Of a DNA stretch of 64,000 nucleotides, positions 36,084 to 43,686 are shown piece by piece (position 1 is the first letter of the stretch; each line of letters begins with the position of its first letter). Below the pieces are notes generated by a model. That model saw only the letters and a list, made by a program, of their open reading frames with translations, did no database searches and was not told where the DNA came from. Origin of the DNA: Wenxinia marina DSM 24838 (GTDB taxonomy: Bacteria; Pseudomonadota; Alphaproteobacteria; Rhodobacterales; Rhodobacteraceae); the NCBI RefSeq assembly GCF_000379485.1, contig NZ_KB902312.1, positions 124,277-188,276 of the forward strand, in the 5' to 3' direction. Both the position numbers and the translations under genes were made by a program.

Positions 36084-37295
36084 CTATCCGTCGCCGGCCG
36101 CTCCACCGGCCGCGACAAGGTCCCGATCCGCGCCGCGCCCTGCGGCCCCGGGACGTTCGGGCGGATCGGCGCCCGCCGGCGTCCGAAGCCCGCTGATCCG
36201 GAAGGTCGCCCCGTTGCCGGGCTCGCCCTCGGCGCGGATCGTCCAGCCATGACGCTCCACGATGGTGCGGACGTTGGCGAGGCCGATCCCGCTTCCCTCG
36301 ATCTCCGAATCGGACTGGAGGCGGACGAAGGGCGCGAAGAGGCGACCGGCCTCTTCCTGCGCGAAGCCGCGGCCGTTGTCGGCGATCTCCAGCGTCCGGC
36401 CGTTGTCGCGGCGGGCGATGGTGACGACCGGCGGGCGACCGGGCTGCGCGTATTTCACCGCGTTGCCGATCAGGTTCTCCAGCGACTGACGTAGCAGGAC
36501 CGGCGCCGCAGCCACGTGGCCGAGCGGTCCGTCGCGGCGAAGCGTCGCGCCCGCGGCGGCGAAGGCAGGGCCGAATTCCATCTCGATCTCGTCCATCAGC
36601 GCGTCGAGGTCGACCGGGACCGGGTCCACCGCCTCGGTGCCCGCGCGGGCATGGTCGAGCAGGCTTGCGATCAGCTTCTCCAGACGCTGAGCGCTGGACC
36701 GGGCCCGCCCGACGAGGTCGAGGGCGGGCTGCGGCAGGTCGGGCCCGAAATCCTCGGTCAGGAACTGCAGCAGCAGTTCGATGTTCCGCAGCGGCTGGCG
36801 CAGGTCGTGGGCGGCGACGGAGGCGAACCGCTCCAGCGCGGCGTGACTGTCCTCGATCTGCCGGCGCAGCTGCCGTTCGCGCGCGGCGGCGGCGGTGGAG
36901 TCCGACAGCTGCCTGCGCAGGGCGGAAAAGGCCCTGTCGGTGCGGGAGGGCGGGCCGATGGTGAGCAGGAACGGCGCACCCGCGTCTCTCGACGCGCCGA
37001 CCTCGACTCGGAGGGGCGGCAGGTCCGGCCGCAGCCTCAGCGCGATGGAGCCGCCGGACGCCGCCGCCCGGATGTCGGCGGCGAGATCGCGGTCGGGCGT
37101 TCCGAGGCTGTCGGCGAGGGTATGGCCGGGCCGGACCGAGCGACCGTAGAGCCGTGCGAGGACATCGGCGGCGACCGGATTGACCGCCAAGACCTCACCC
37201 TTGCGCGAGACGAGGAGGGCGCCATACGGTAGCGTCTCGATCGGCGGGGCCGATCGGGGGAGCGGTCCGTCGTCGTCCTCAGCCGAAATACTCAC
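36084..37295 (-). CDS. Sensor histidine kinase, PAS-HisKA-HATPase, no membrane segment
   Basis: 403 residues from a GTG at 37295. A PAS-like region (about 18-115, PYGALLVSRKGEVLAVNPVA), a short coiled coil (about 120-150), then the dimerisation helix with His163 in ASVAAHDLRQPLRN, and an ATPase domain with N box LENLIGNAVKYA, DNGRGF and GSGIGLANV. With no membrane segment it senses a cytoplasmic signal or its partner protein. The C-terminal 35 residues are low-complexity Gly/Ala/Arg. It overlaps the MetOD1-like gene by 17 bases. No response regulator lies nearby. Confidence 0.92.
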   Translation of the reverse strand: MSISAEDDDGPLPRSAPPIETLPYGALLVSRKGEVLAVNPVAADVLARLYGRSVRPGHTLADSLGTPDRDLAADIRAAASGGSIALRLRPDLPPLRVEVGASRDAGAPFLLTIGPPSRTDRAFSALRRQLSDSTAAAARERQLRRQIEDSHAALERFASVAAHDLRQPLRNIELLLQFLTEDFGPDLPQPALDLVGRARSSAQRLEKLIASLLDHARAGTEAVDPVPVDLDALMDEIEMEFGPAFAAAGATLRRDGPLGHVAAAPVLLRQSLENLIGNAVKYAQPGRPPVVTIARRDNGRTLEIADNGRGFAQEEAGRLFAPFVRLQSDSEIEGSGIGLANVRTIVERHGWTIRAEGEPGNGATFRISGLRTPAGADPPERPGAAGRGADRDLVAAGGAAGDG

Positions 37296-37809
37296 GCCCC
37301 TCTCCCGTCGGTCCGCGGCCGTCGAGGTGGATCACCACGCGGCATCCCTGCGCGCCTTTCGCGATCGTCTCTTCGAGGAGGACGTGAGCGTAGCCGAGGT
37401 TGTCCGCGGCGATGCGTCCGAACACGTTGGACGTCATCATGCACAGCGACGGCTTGCCGTCGGCCGCCCGGCCAAAGGGGCAGCGGTCGTTCACGAGCAC
37501 GATCCGGTCGTCCGCCAGGCTCTCGACTCGGAAGCCGCCCTCGATCCGGCGCTTGAGGTCGACGAGGGCCGCGGCCACCTCCGCGACGTTCAGGCGGTCC
37601 TTGCCGGCGGCCGCGCGGTAGTCGGCGTTCATGGCGGCGGCGGTCCGGTGGCCGACGAGGGCGATGAACCCCTCGGCGAGATCGATCCCGACGTTCGTCT
37701 CGAGCACCTCTGCCAGGTCCGTCAGCATGGATTCGAAGAACCGCTCGCGGTCACGGTCGACATCCATGGACTCGAACCGGCGATCGAGCAGGTGAGGGTC
37801 GGCAGTCAC
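37279..37809 (-). CDS. MetOD1-like (methanogen output domain 1) sensor protein
   Basis: 176 residues from a GTG at 37809, preceded by GGAGG. No signal peptide or membrane segment. The segment VLVNDRCPFG, then PSLCMMTSNVFGRIAADNLG and GCRVVIHL, matches what I recall of the MetOD1 domain, with three conserved cysteines that could bind a metal or respond to redox. It is the upstream gene of a two-gene operon with the histidine kinase, so it probably feeds a signal to it. The family assignment is from memory of the motif. Confidence 0.65.
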   Translation of the reverse strand: MTADPHLLDRRFESMDVDRDRERFFESMLTDLAEVLETNVGIDLAEGFIALVGHRTAAAMNADYRAAAGKDRLNVAEVAAALVDLKRRIEGGFRVESLADDRIVLVNDRCPFGRAADGKPSLCMMTSNVFGRIAADNLGYAHVLLEETIAKGAQGCRVVIHLDGRGPTGEGREYFG

Positions 37810-37964
37810 ATCATCCTCCGCATCGTTGCCCAGTTCCGGCCCACAAGACGATATAATCCTCTAGGATGCCTTAATGGGGCACCGACCGGGGGCGGGGCGC
37901 TTGGCCGCTTGTCCGCCGGGGCCCAGAACAACTGCGGAACGACAGCGGGAGCGGAACCGCGAGC

Positions 37965-38942
37965 ATGGACACGGACGGGCGGACCGGAGACGGATCGCGG
38001 CTTGCCGCGCTCGACCTCGCGCGGCTCGTGTTCGCGGTCGTCGTGGTCCTCGCGCACGGCCGGCTGTTCGAGGATGTGAGCACCCCCCTCTTCGCGGCCT
38101 TCGTGAACGGGCCGTCACGCGTGGTGGTGCCGTTCTTCCTCATCGTCAGTGGCTACTTCTTCGAGAGCGGCACGCGGCGAGGGCTGCGGCCGTGGATCGG
38201 CGGCATCGTCCGGCTCTACCTGGTGTGGAGCGCGATCTACCTCCCCCTCGCCGTGCTGATCGAGCCGATGCCGCCGGACAAGACGCTGTTCTACCTCGTC
38301 ACCGGATACGCGCACCTGTGGTTCCTGCCCGCCCTCGCCGGGGGCGGCGCCGTCCTGTGGCTGGTGCGGGGCTGGCGGACGTGGCGCCTGTTCGTCCTGG
38401 CGCTGGCGGCGGTGCTGACCGGGGCGACGGTGCAGTACCTGCTGAACTACGTGGTCGGCACCGCGGACCTTCCGCACCGCAACGCATGGATCGCGCTGTC
38501 GCGGAACTTCCTGTTCCTGGGCTTCCCCTACTTGGCGTTCGGCTACCTCCTGCGGCGCCGGCCGGTGGCGTCGGGGCCCTGGCTGTGGCCGGCGCTCGCG
38601 GCGGCCTGCCTCGTCATCGCGGCCGAGACGTGGGTCAACTACCGCGCGCTCGGCCTCGGCGGGTTCTTCGACATCACCCTCGGCGCGATCGTGACGACGC
38701 CGCTCCTGCTGATCGCGCTGCTGCGCTGGAGGGGCGCCCCGGGGGCCGCATGGATGGCGCCGCTGTCGGCGGCGCTGTACCTGGTCCACCCTCTGGTCCT
38801 GTATCCGCTGTTCGAGTTCGCGCACCTGCCGCCGCGGATCGTCGCGCCGCTGACGCTCGCGCTGTCGCTTCCGCTGGCCTGCGGGCTGGTCTGGGCGGGG
38901 CGCTCGCTGCGGATCAGGCGATACGCCCGGCGGACGACCTGA
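37965..38942 (+). CDS. Acyltransferase 3 family membrane protein
   Basis: 325 residues, about ten membrane segments. It begins LAALDLARLVFAVVVVLAHG, with the histidine typical of the family, followed by VVVPFFLIVSGYFF, HLWFLPAL and AALYLVHPLVLYP, all landmarks of acyltransferase 3 (OafA/WecH type). It probably O-acetylates a cell-surface glycan. It is divergent from the MetOD1-kinase operon across 155 bases and its acceptor is unknown. The short leader contains a TATAAT (37852-37857) with no good -35. Confidence 0.88.
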   Translation: MDTDGRTGDGSRLAALDLARLVFAVVVVLAHGRLFEDVSTPLFAAFVNGPSRVVVPFFLIVSGYFFESGTRRGLRPWIGGIVRLYLVWSAIYLPLAVLIEPMPPDKTLFYLVTGYAHLWFLPALAGGGAVLWLVRGWRTWRLFVLALAAVLTGATVQYLLNYVVGTADLPHRNAWIALSRNFLFLGFPYLAFGYLLRRRPVASGPWLWPALAAACLVIAAETWVNYRALGLGGFFDITLGAIVTTPLLLIALLRWRGAPGAAWMAPLSAALYLVHPLVLYPLFEFAHLPPRIVAPLTLALSLPLACGLVWAGRSLRIRRYARRTT

Positions 38943-38984
38943 CGCCGGCCGCGGCGCGGACCCTGCCGCGCCGCGGAGCGGACA

Positions 38985-40544
38985 TCAGCCGACGTCCTTG
39001 TAGCTGACTTCCTTGCGGTCCGCGCCCGGCGCGACCTTGCCCGCGCGGTGCAGCATCCGATTCAGCGCGTTGATGTAGGCGCGGGTCGAGGCGACGACGG
39101 TGTCGGTGTCCGCCGACTGGCCGGTCGCGATCCGCCCCTCGTCCTCCAGCCGGACGGTCACGGTCGCCTGCGCGTCCGTCCCTTCGGTCACGGCGTGGAC
39201 CTGGTACAGCTGCAGCCGCCCGCCATGCGGAAAGGCCGACTTCACCGCGTTGAAGGCGGAATCGACCGGGCCGTCGCCCTTCGACGTCACCGTCTGCTCG
39301 GCGCCGTCGATCTCGATCACCATCTCGGCCTCGGCCGGGCCGCCGGTGCCGCAGACGACGCGCAGCGAGACCAGCTTGAGCCGGTCGTCCACCGCCTCGT
39401 TCTGCCGGACCAGCGCGATCAGGTCCTCGTCGTAGACCTCCTTCTTGCGGTCGGCGAGGTCCTTGAACCGGACGAACACGTCGTTCAGCTGGTTGTCGGC
39501 CAGCTCGAACCCCAGCTCCTTGAGCTTGGAGCGCAGGGCGGCGCGGCCGGAATGCTTGCCCATCACCAGCGAGGTGGCGGAGAGGCCGACATCCTCGGGG
39601 CGCATGATCTCGAACGTCTCGGCGTTCTTCAGCATGCCGTCCTGGTGGATGCCGCTTTCGTGGGCGAAGGCGTTCTTGCCGACGATCGCCTTGTTGAACT
39701 GCACCGGAAAGCCGCTGACCGTGGCGACCCGGCGCGAGATGTTCATCAGCTTCGTCGTGTCGATGCCGGTCGACCACGGCATGATGTCGTGGCGCACCTT
39801 CAGCGCCATCACCACCTCTTCCAGCGCGGTGTTGCCGGCCCGCTCGCCAAGGCCGTTGATCGTGCACTCGATCTGCCGCGCTCCCCCCGCGACGGCGGCG
39901 AGGCTGTTCGCCGTCGCCATGCCGAGGTCGTTGTGGCAGTGGGTGGCGAAGATCACGTCCTCCGCCCCGGGCACCTCGGCGATCAGGCGGCGGATCAGGT
40001 CCGCGCTCTCCACCGGGGCGGTGTATCCCACCGTGTCGGGGATGTTGATCGTGGTCGCGCCGGCCTTGATGGCGATCTCGACGACGCGCCTGAGGTAGTC
40101 CCATTCGGTCCGCGTCGCGTCCATCGGCGACCATTGCACGTTGTCGCAGAGGTTGCGGGCGTGGGTGACGGTCTCGTGGATCCGCTCGGCCATCTCGTCC
40201 TGGGTCAGGTTCGGGATCGCGCGGTGCAGCGGCGAGGTGCCGATGAAGGTGTGGATGCGGGGGGCCTTGGCGTGCTTCACCGCCTCCCAGCAGCGGTCGA
40301 TGTCCTTGAGGTTCGCGCGGGCCAGGCCGCAGATCACGGCGTTCCGCGACTGCTTCGCGATCTCGCTCACCGCGCGGAAGTCGCCCTCCGAGGCGATGGG
40401 AAAGCCCGCCTCGATGATGTCGACGCCCATCTCGTCCAGCATCGAGGCGATCTCGAGCTTTTCCTCGTGGGTCATGGTGGCGCCGGGGCTCTGCTCGCCG
40501 TCGCGCAGGGTCGTGTCGAAGATGAACACGCGGTTGTCGGTCAT
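38985..40544 (-). CDS. leuA: 2-isopropylmalate synthase LeuA
   Basis: 519 residues from the ATG at 40544 (AAGG 8 bases before); an ATG three codons upstream at 40553 is too close to that site. The catalytic domain has FDTTLRDGEQSPGATM and the metal motif FATHCHNDLGMATANSLAA; GERAGNTALEEVVMAL follows. The C-terminal third (about 395-510) is the leucine-binding regulatory domain. It condenses acetyl-CoA with 2-oxoisovalerate, the first step to leucine. Expression is probably controlled by the leader peptide and hairpins at 40573-40705. Confidence 0.95.
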   Translation of the reverse strand: MTDNRVFIFDTTLRDGEQSPGATMTHEEKLEIASMLDEMGVDIIEAGFPIASEGDFRAVSEIAKQSRNAVICGLARANLKDIDRCWEAVKHAKAPRIHTFIGTSPLHRAIPNLTQDEMAERIHETVTHARNLCDNVQWSPMDATRTEWDYLRRVVEIAIKAGATTINIPDTVGYTAPVESADLIRRLIAEVPGAEDVIFATHCHNDLGMATANSLAAVAGGARQIECTINGLGERAGNTALEEVVMALKVRHDIMPWSTGIDTTKLMNISRRVATVSGFPVQFNKAIVGKNAFAHESGIHQDGMLKNAETFEIMRPEDVGLSATSLVMGKHSGRAALRSKLKELGFELADNQLNDVFVRFKDLADRKKEVYDEDLIALVRQNEAVDDRLKLVSLRVVCGTGGPAEAEMVIEIDGAEQTVTSKGDGPVDSAFNAVKSAFPHGGRLQLYQVHAVTEGTDAQATVTVRLEDEGRIATGQSADTDTVVASTRAYINALNRMLHRAGKVAPGADRKEVSYKDVG

Positions 40545-40572
40545 GTCATGCATCCTTGTCTTCTGTCCTAGC

Positions 40573-40625
40573 TGTCCGGCGCTGACACCCCTCTGAGCGG
40601 TCGCGCCGACAGGCACGCTCAGAGG
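40573..40625 (-). promoter_or_regulatory. leuA attenuator: mutually exclusive hairpins
   Basis: In transcription order (minus strand): A CCTCTGAGCG (40625-40616, spanning the leader stop codon), B TGTCGGCGC (40611-40603), C CGCTCAGAGG (40599-40590), D GCGCCGGACA (40582-40573). A pairs perfectly with C over 10 bp; B pairs with D over 9 bp with one bulge. The pairings interleave, so they exclude each other. There is no T-run, so the effect could be on Rho access or on leuA translation. Confidence 0.75.
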
Positions 40626-40705
40626 CGGCTAAGGAGAAGAAGCAGGCCGAGCGGACGGGCGGCGCGGGGATCGCGCGGGCCAAGGATATGGGTCCGGCTC
40701 GTCAT
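40619..40705 (-). CDS. leuL: leuA leader peptide (28 residues, leucine-rich)
   Basis: A 28-codon ORF upstream of leuA that starts MTSRTHILGP and ends GLLLLLSRL, with a run of five leucine codons (CTG CTT CTT CTC CTT) at codons 21-25 and another at codon 28, just before the stop. The stop lies inside the first arm of the alternative hairpins. A good -10 (TATGAT, 40714-40719) ends only 8 bases before the ATG, so transcription would begin at or next to the start codon: a leaderless leader, as known for trpL in Sinorhizobium. Confidence 0.8.
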   Translation of the reverse strand: MTSRTHILGPRDPRAARPLGLLLLLSRL

Positions 40706-40713
40706 GGGCGGGG

Positions 40714-40719
40714 ATCATA
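40714..40719 (-). promoter_or_regulatory. -10 element of the leuL-leuA promoter
   Basis: TATGAT on the minus strand, 8 bases before the leader ATG. No good -35 is seen at 16-18 bases; the region there is CTTTTC-like. Confidence 0.55.
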
Positions 40720-40783
40720 GGGGCGCCGGCGCGAAAGAAAAGGGCGAATTGACCGGGCGGCACAGGGGTCTAGCTCGCCCGGC

Positions 40784-41488
40784 ATGGATGGGAAACGAGC
40801 GATCATCACGGGGGCCGGGGGCGGCATCGGCGGCGCCCTGGCCGAGGACATGACGGCCCGGGGCTGGCAGGTGCTGGGCCTGGACCTGAACGCGGATGGG
40901 CTGGGGCGGCTGCAGGGCGGGGCGATGACCCGCGTCTGCGACGTGACCGACGAGGACGCGGTGGCCGAGGCGGTGGCGGCGACCGGCTGGGACGGGCTGG
41001 ATCTGCTGGTCTCCAACGCCGGGATCGCGCGGCCCTACAACACGCCCATCGAGCAGCTGACGCTGGCCGAGTGGCGGCGGCTGACCGACAGCCACCTCCT
41101 CGGCGCGTTCCTTTTGGTTCGCGCCTGCGCACCGCTCCTGCGGGCGCGGCGGGGGTCCATCGTGCTCATGTCCTCGGTCCGCGCGTTGCAGTCCGAGCCG
41201 GATAGCGAGGCCTACGCGACCGCCAAGGCCGGACTGACGGGGATGGCGCACGCTCTGGCGATGAGCCTCGGCCCGGAGGTGCGGACCAATGCCGTCGCGC
41301 CGGGCTGGATCAGCCATGACCCGGACGGCGTGCGCGACATCGACAACACGCAGCATCCGGTCGGCCGGGTCGGGCGGTTCGACGACATCGTCGGCACCGT
41401 GCGCTGGCTGACGGAGGCGGAGTTCGTGACCGGGCAGACCATCGTGGTCGACGGCGGCATGGGTCGCAAGATGATCTACGAGGAATGA
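40784..41488 (+). CDS. Short-chain dehydrogenase/reductase
   Basis: 234 residues, classical SDR. The cofactor motif is ITGAGGGIGGALAEDM (about 7-22), NAG is in LLVSNAGIARP, the catalytic Ser is in VLMSSVRALQ and Tyr/Lys in YATAKAGLTGMAHAL; the C-terminus has FVTGQTIVVDGGMGRKM. The substrate is unknown. It starts an apparent three-gene operon (4-base overlap with the next SDR, which overlaps the photolyase gene). It is divergent from leuL-leuA; a TTGACC (40749) with a weak TAGCTC could be its promoter. Confidence 0.92.
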   Translation: MDGKRAIITGAGGGIGGALAEDMTARGWQVLGLDLNADGLGRLQGGAMTRVCDVTDEDAVAEAVAATGWDGLDLLVSNAGIARPYNTPIEQLTLAEWRRLTDSHLLGAFLLVRACAPLLRARRGSIVLMSSVRALQSEPDSEAYATAKAGLTGMAHALAMSLGPEVRTNAVAPGWISHDPDGVRDIDNTQHPVGRVGRFDDIVGTVRWLTEAEFVTGQTIVVDGGMGRKMIYEE

Positions 41489-42147
41489 GCCGGGCGCTGG
41501 TGATCGGCGCCTCCGGCGGCATCGGTGCGGCTCTCGCGGACGCGCTGGAGGCGGGGGGCGACGACGTGGTGCGGCTGTCGCGGTCAGCCGACGGGCTGGA
41601 CGTGACCGATGGCGATAGCGTGGCGCGCGTGCTGGGCGAAGTGGAGGGGCCGTTCGACCTGATCCTGCTCGCGACCGGCATCCTCGCGCCCGAAGGGGCG
41701 GAGCCGGAGAAGGCGCTGGCGCGGATCGACGGACCCACGATGGCGCAGGTGATGGCGGTGAACGCCATTGGACCGGCGCTGGTGCTCGCGCAGGTGCCGC
41801 GCCTGCTGGACCGGGACGGGGCGGGCAAGGTCGGCGTCATCACCGCCCGTGTCGGCTCCATCGGCGACAACCGGCTCGGCGGCTGGCACTCCTACCGGGC
41901 GTCGAAGGCGGCGGCGAACATGATCGTCCGGGGCGCGGCGGTGGAGCTGGGACGCACCCACAACCGCGTCACCTGCGTCGCGCTGCATCCTGGCACCGTC
42001 GCGACGCGCTTCACGGCAGACTATCCGGGCCACCGCAAGGTCGGCCCGGACGAGGCGGCGGCGAACCTCATCGCCGTCATGGACCGACTGGAACCGGAGC
42101 AGACCGGCGGCTTCTTCGACTACGCTGGGGAGCCGATCCCGTGGTGA
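41485..42147 (+). CDS. Short-chain dehydrogenase/reductase (CsgA-like)
   Basis: 220 residues with the cofactor motif VIGASGGIGAALADAL at the very N-terminus and the active-site YRASKAAANMIVRGAAVEL. The segment VGSIGDNRLGGWHSYRASKA and the short length resemble the CsgA/C-factor-like SDR group. The substrate is unknown. The ATG overlaps the previous SDR stop and its own stop overlaps the photolyase start, so all three genes are translationally coupled, which suggests a shared photoprotection or redox role. Confidence 0.88.
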   Translation: MSRALVIGASGGIGAALADALEAGGDDVVRLSRSADGLDVTDGDSVARVLGEVEGPFDLILLATGILAPEGAEPEKALARIDGPTMAQVMAVNAIGPALVLAQVPRLLDRDGAGKVGVITARVGSIGDNRLGGWHSYRASKAAANMIVRGAAVELGRTHNRVTCVALHPGTVATRFTADYPGHRKVGPDEAAANLIAVMDRLEPEQTGGFFDYAGEPIPW

Positions 42148-43667
42148 GGCTGGTGCTGGTGCTGGGCGACCAGCTGACGGAAGACATCCACGCTCTCCGC
42201 GAGGCGGACAAGTCCACCGACGTCGTCGTCATGGCCGAGGTGATGGACGAGGCGACCTACGTCCCGCACCACCCGCGCAAGATCGCCTTCCTCTTCGCCG
42301 CCATGCGCAAGTTCGCCGCCCGACTGGAGGGTGACGGCTGGACCGTCGCCTACACGAAGCTCACCGACAACGACAATTCCGGCTCCATCCCCGGCGAGCT
42401 GATGCGCCGCGCCGAGGAGCACGGCGCAGGCGAGGTCCTCGCCACCGAGCCGGGCGAGTTCCGCCTGATCGCCGCGCTGGAGGAATGCCCCGTCCCCGTC
42501 CACCAGTTCGGCGACGACCGCTTCCTGTGCAGCCACGCCGAGTTCGAGGATTGGGCGAAGGGCCGCAAGTCGCTGCGGATGGAGTACTTCTACCGTCAGA
42601 TGCGCGAGCGGACGGGCCTGCTGATGCAGGACGGCAAGCCCGCCGGCGGGGCGTGGAACTACGACAAGGAGAACCGCAAGCCGCCGCCCGACGCCGTCGG
42701 CTTCGGCGGGCCGATGCGGTTCACGCCCGACGAGACGGTGCAGGAGGTGCTGGACCTCGTCGCCGACCGCTTCGGCGACCATTTCGGCGAGATCGGCGAC
42801 TTCTGGTTCGCCACCGACACCGGACAGGCCCGGCGCGCGCTGGCGCACTGGGTGACGCACGGGCTGCCCCGCTTCGGCGACTTCCAGGACGCGATGAAGG
42901 AGGGCGAGCCGTTCCTCTGGCACTCCATCCTGTCGCTCTACATGAATGCTGGCCTCCTCGACCCGCGCGAGGCCTGCGCGGCGGTGGAAGAGGCGTGGAA
43001 GGCGGGCGACGCGCCGCTGAACTGCGCCGAGGGGTTCATCCGGCAGATCATCGGCTGGCGCGAGTACATCCGTGGCATCTACTTCCTGCAGGGGCCGGAC
43101 TACGCGACACGCAACATCCTGCGCCACACCCGCGACCTGCCGCCGCTCTACTGGGGTGCGGAAACGCGCATGGCCTGCGTCGGGGCGGCGATCGCCCAGA
43201 CCCGGGACGAGGGCTACGCCCACCACATCCAGCGGCTGATGATCACCGGCAACTTCGCGCTGCTGATCGGCGCGGAGCCCAGCCAGGTGCAGGACTGGTA
43301 CATGGCGTCCTACGTGGACGCCTACGAATGGGTAATGACCGCCAACGTCATCGGCATGAGCCAGTTCGCCGACGGCGGGCTCGTGGCGAGCAAGCCCTAC
43401 GTCTCGTCCGGGTCGTACATCGACCGGATGAGCGATTACTGCGCCGGCTGCGACTATGACGTGAAGGAGCGGACGGGGGAGGGGGCCTGCCCCTTCAACC
43501 CGCTCTACTGGCACTTCCTGAACCGGCACCGCGACCGGTTCGAGGGCAACCACCGGATGGGGCGGCTCTACTCCAACTGGGACCGGATGGACGAGGAGCG
43601 CCGCACGGCGATCCTGAAGGCCGGGGACGAGGTGCTGGACCGGCTCGACAGGGGCGAGACGGTCTGA
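42141..43667 (+). CDS. Cryptochrome/photolyase family protein, FeS-containing (PhrB-like)
   Basis: 508 residues, the length of the FeS-BCP / prokaryotic (6-4) photolyases. It starts with tandem GTG codons (42141 or 42144) overlapping the upstream SDR stop. The N-terminal part is LVLVLGDQLTEDIHALREAD; the FAD domain has WREYIRGIYFLQGP, then QRLMITGNFALLIGAEPSQV and ASYVDAYEWVMTANVIGMSQ. Cysteines in CAGCDYDVKERTGEGACPF with an earlier one in RMACVG fit the four ligands of the FeS cluster. It probably repairs (6-4) photoproducts with light. Confidence 0.92.
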   Translation: MVRLVLVLGDQLTEDIHALREADKSTDVVVMAEVMDEATYVPHHPRKIAFLFAAMRKFAARLEGDGWTVAYTKLTDNDNSGSIPGELMRRAEEHGAGEVLATEPGEFRLIAALEECPVPVHQFGDDRFLCSHAEFEDWAKGRKSLRMEYFYRQMRERTGLLMQDGKPAGGAWNYDKENRKPPPDAVGFGGPMRFTPDETVQEVLDLVADRFGDHFGEIGDFWFATDTGQARRALAHWVTHGLPRFGDFQDAMKEGEPFLWHSILSLYMNAGLLDPREACAAVEEAWKAGDAPLNCAEGFIRQIIGWREYIRGIYFLQGPDYATRNILRHTRDLPPLYWGAETRMACVGAAIAQTRDEGYAHHIQRLMITGNFALLIGAEPSQVQDWYMASYVDAYEWVMTANVIGMSQFADGGLVASKPYVSSGSYIDRMSDYCAGCDYDVKERTGEGACPFNPLYWHFLNRHRDRFEGNHRMGRLYSNWDRMDEERRTAILKAGDEVLDRLDRGETV

Positions 43668-43686
43668 GGCCCGGACGGGCCGGCGG

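Noticed and set aside
37852-37857. TATAAT as an acyltransferase promoter
   Set aside because: No -35-like sequence lies at 16-18 bases; the nearest (TTGCCC) is 20 bases away. Kept only as a remark.
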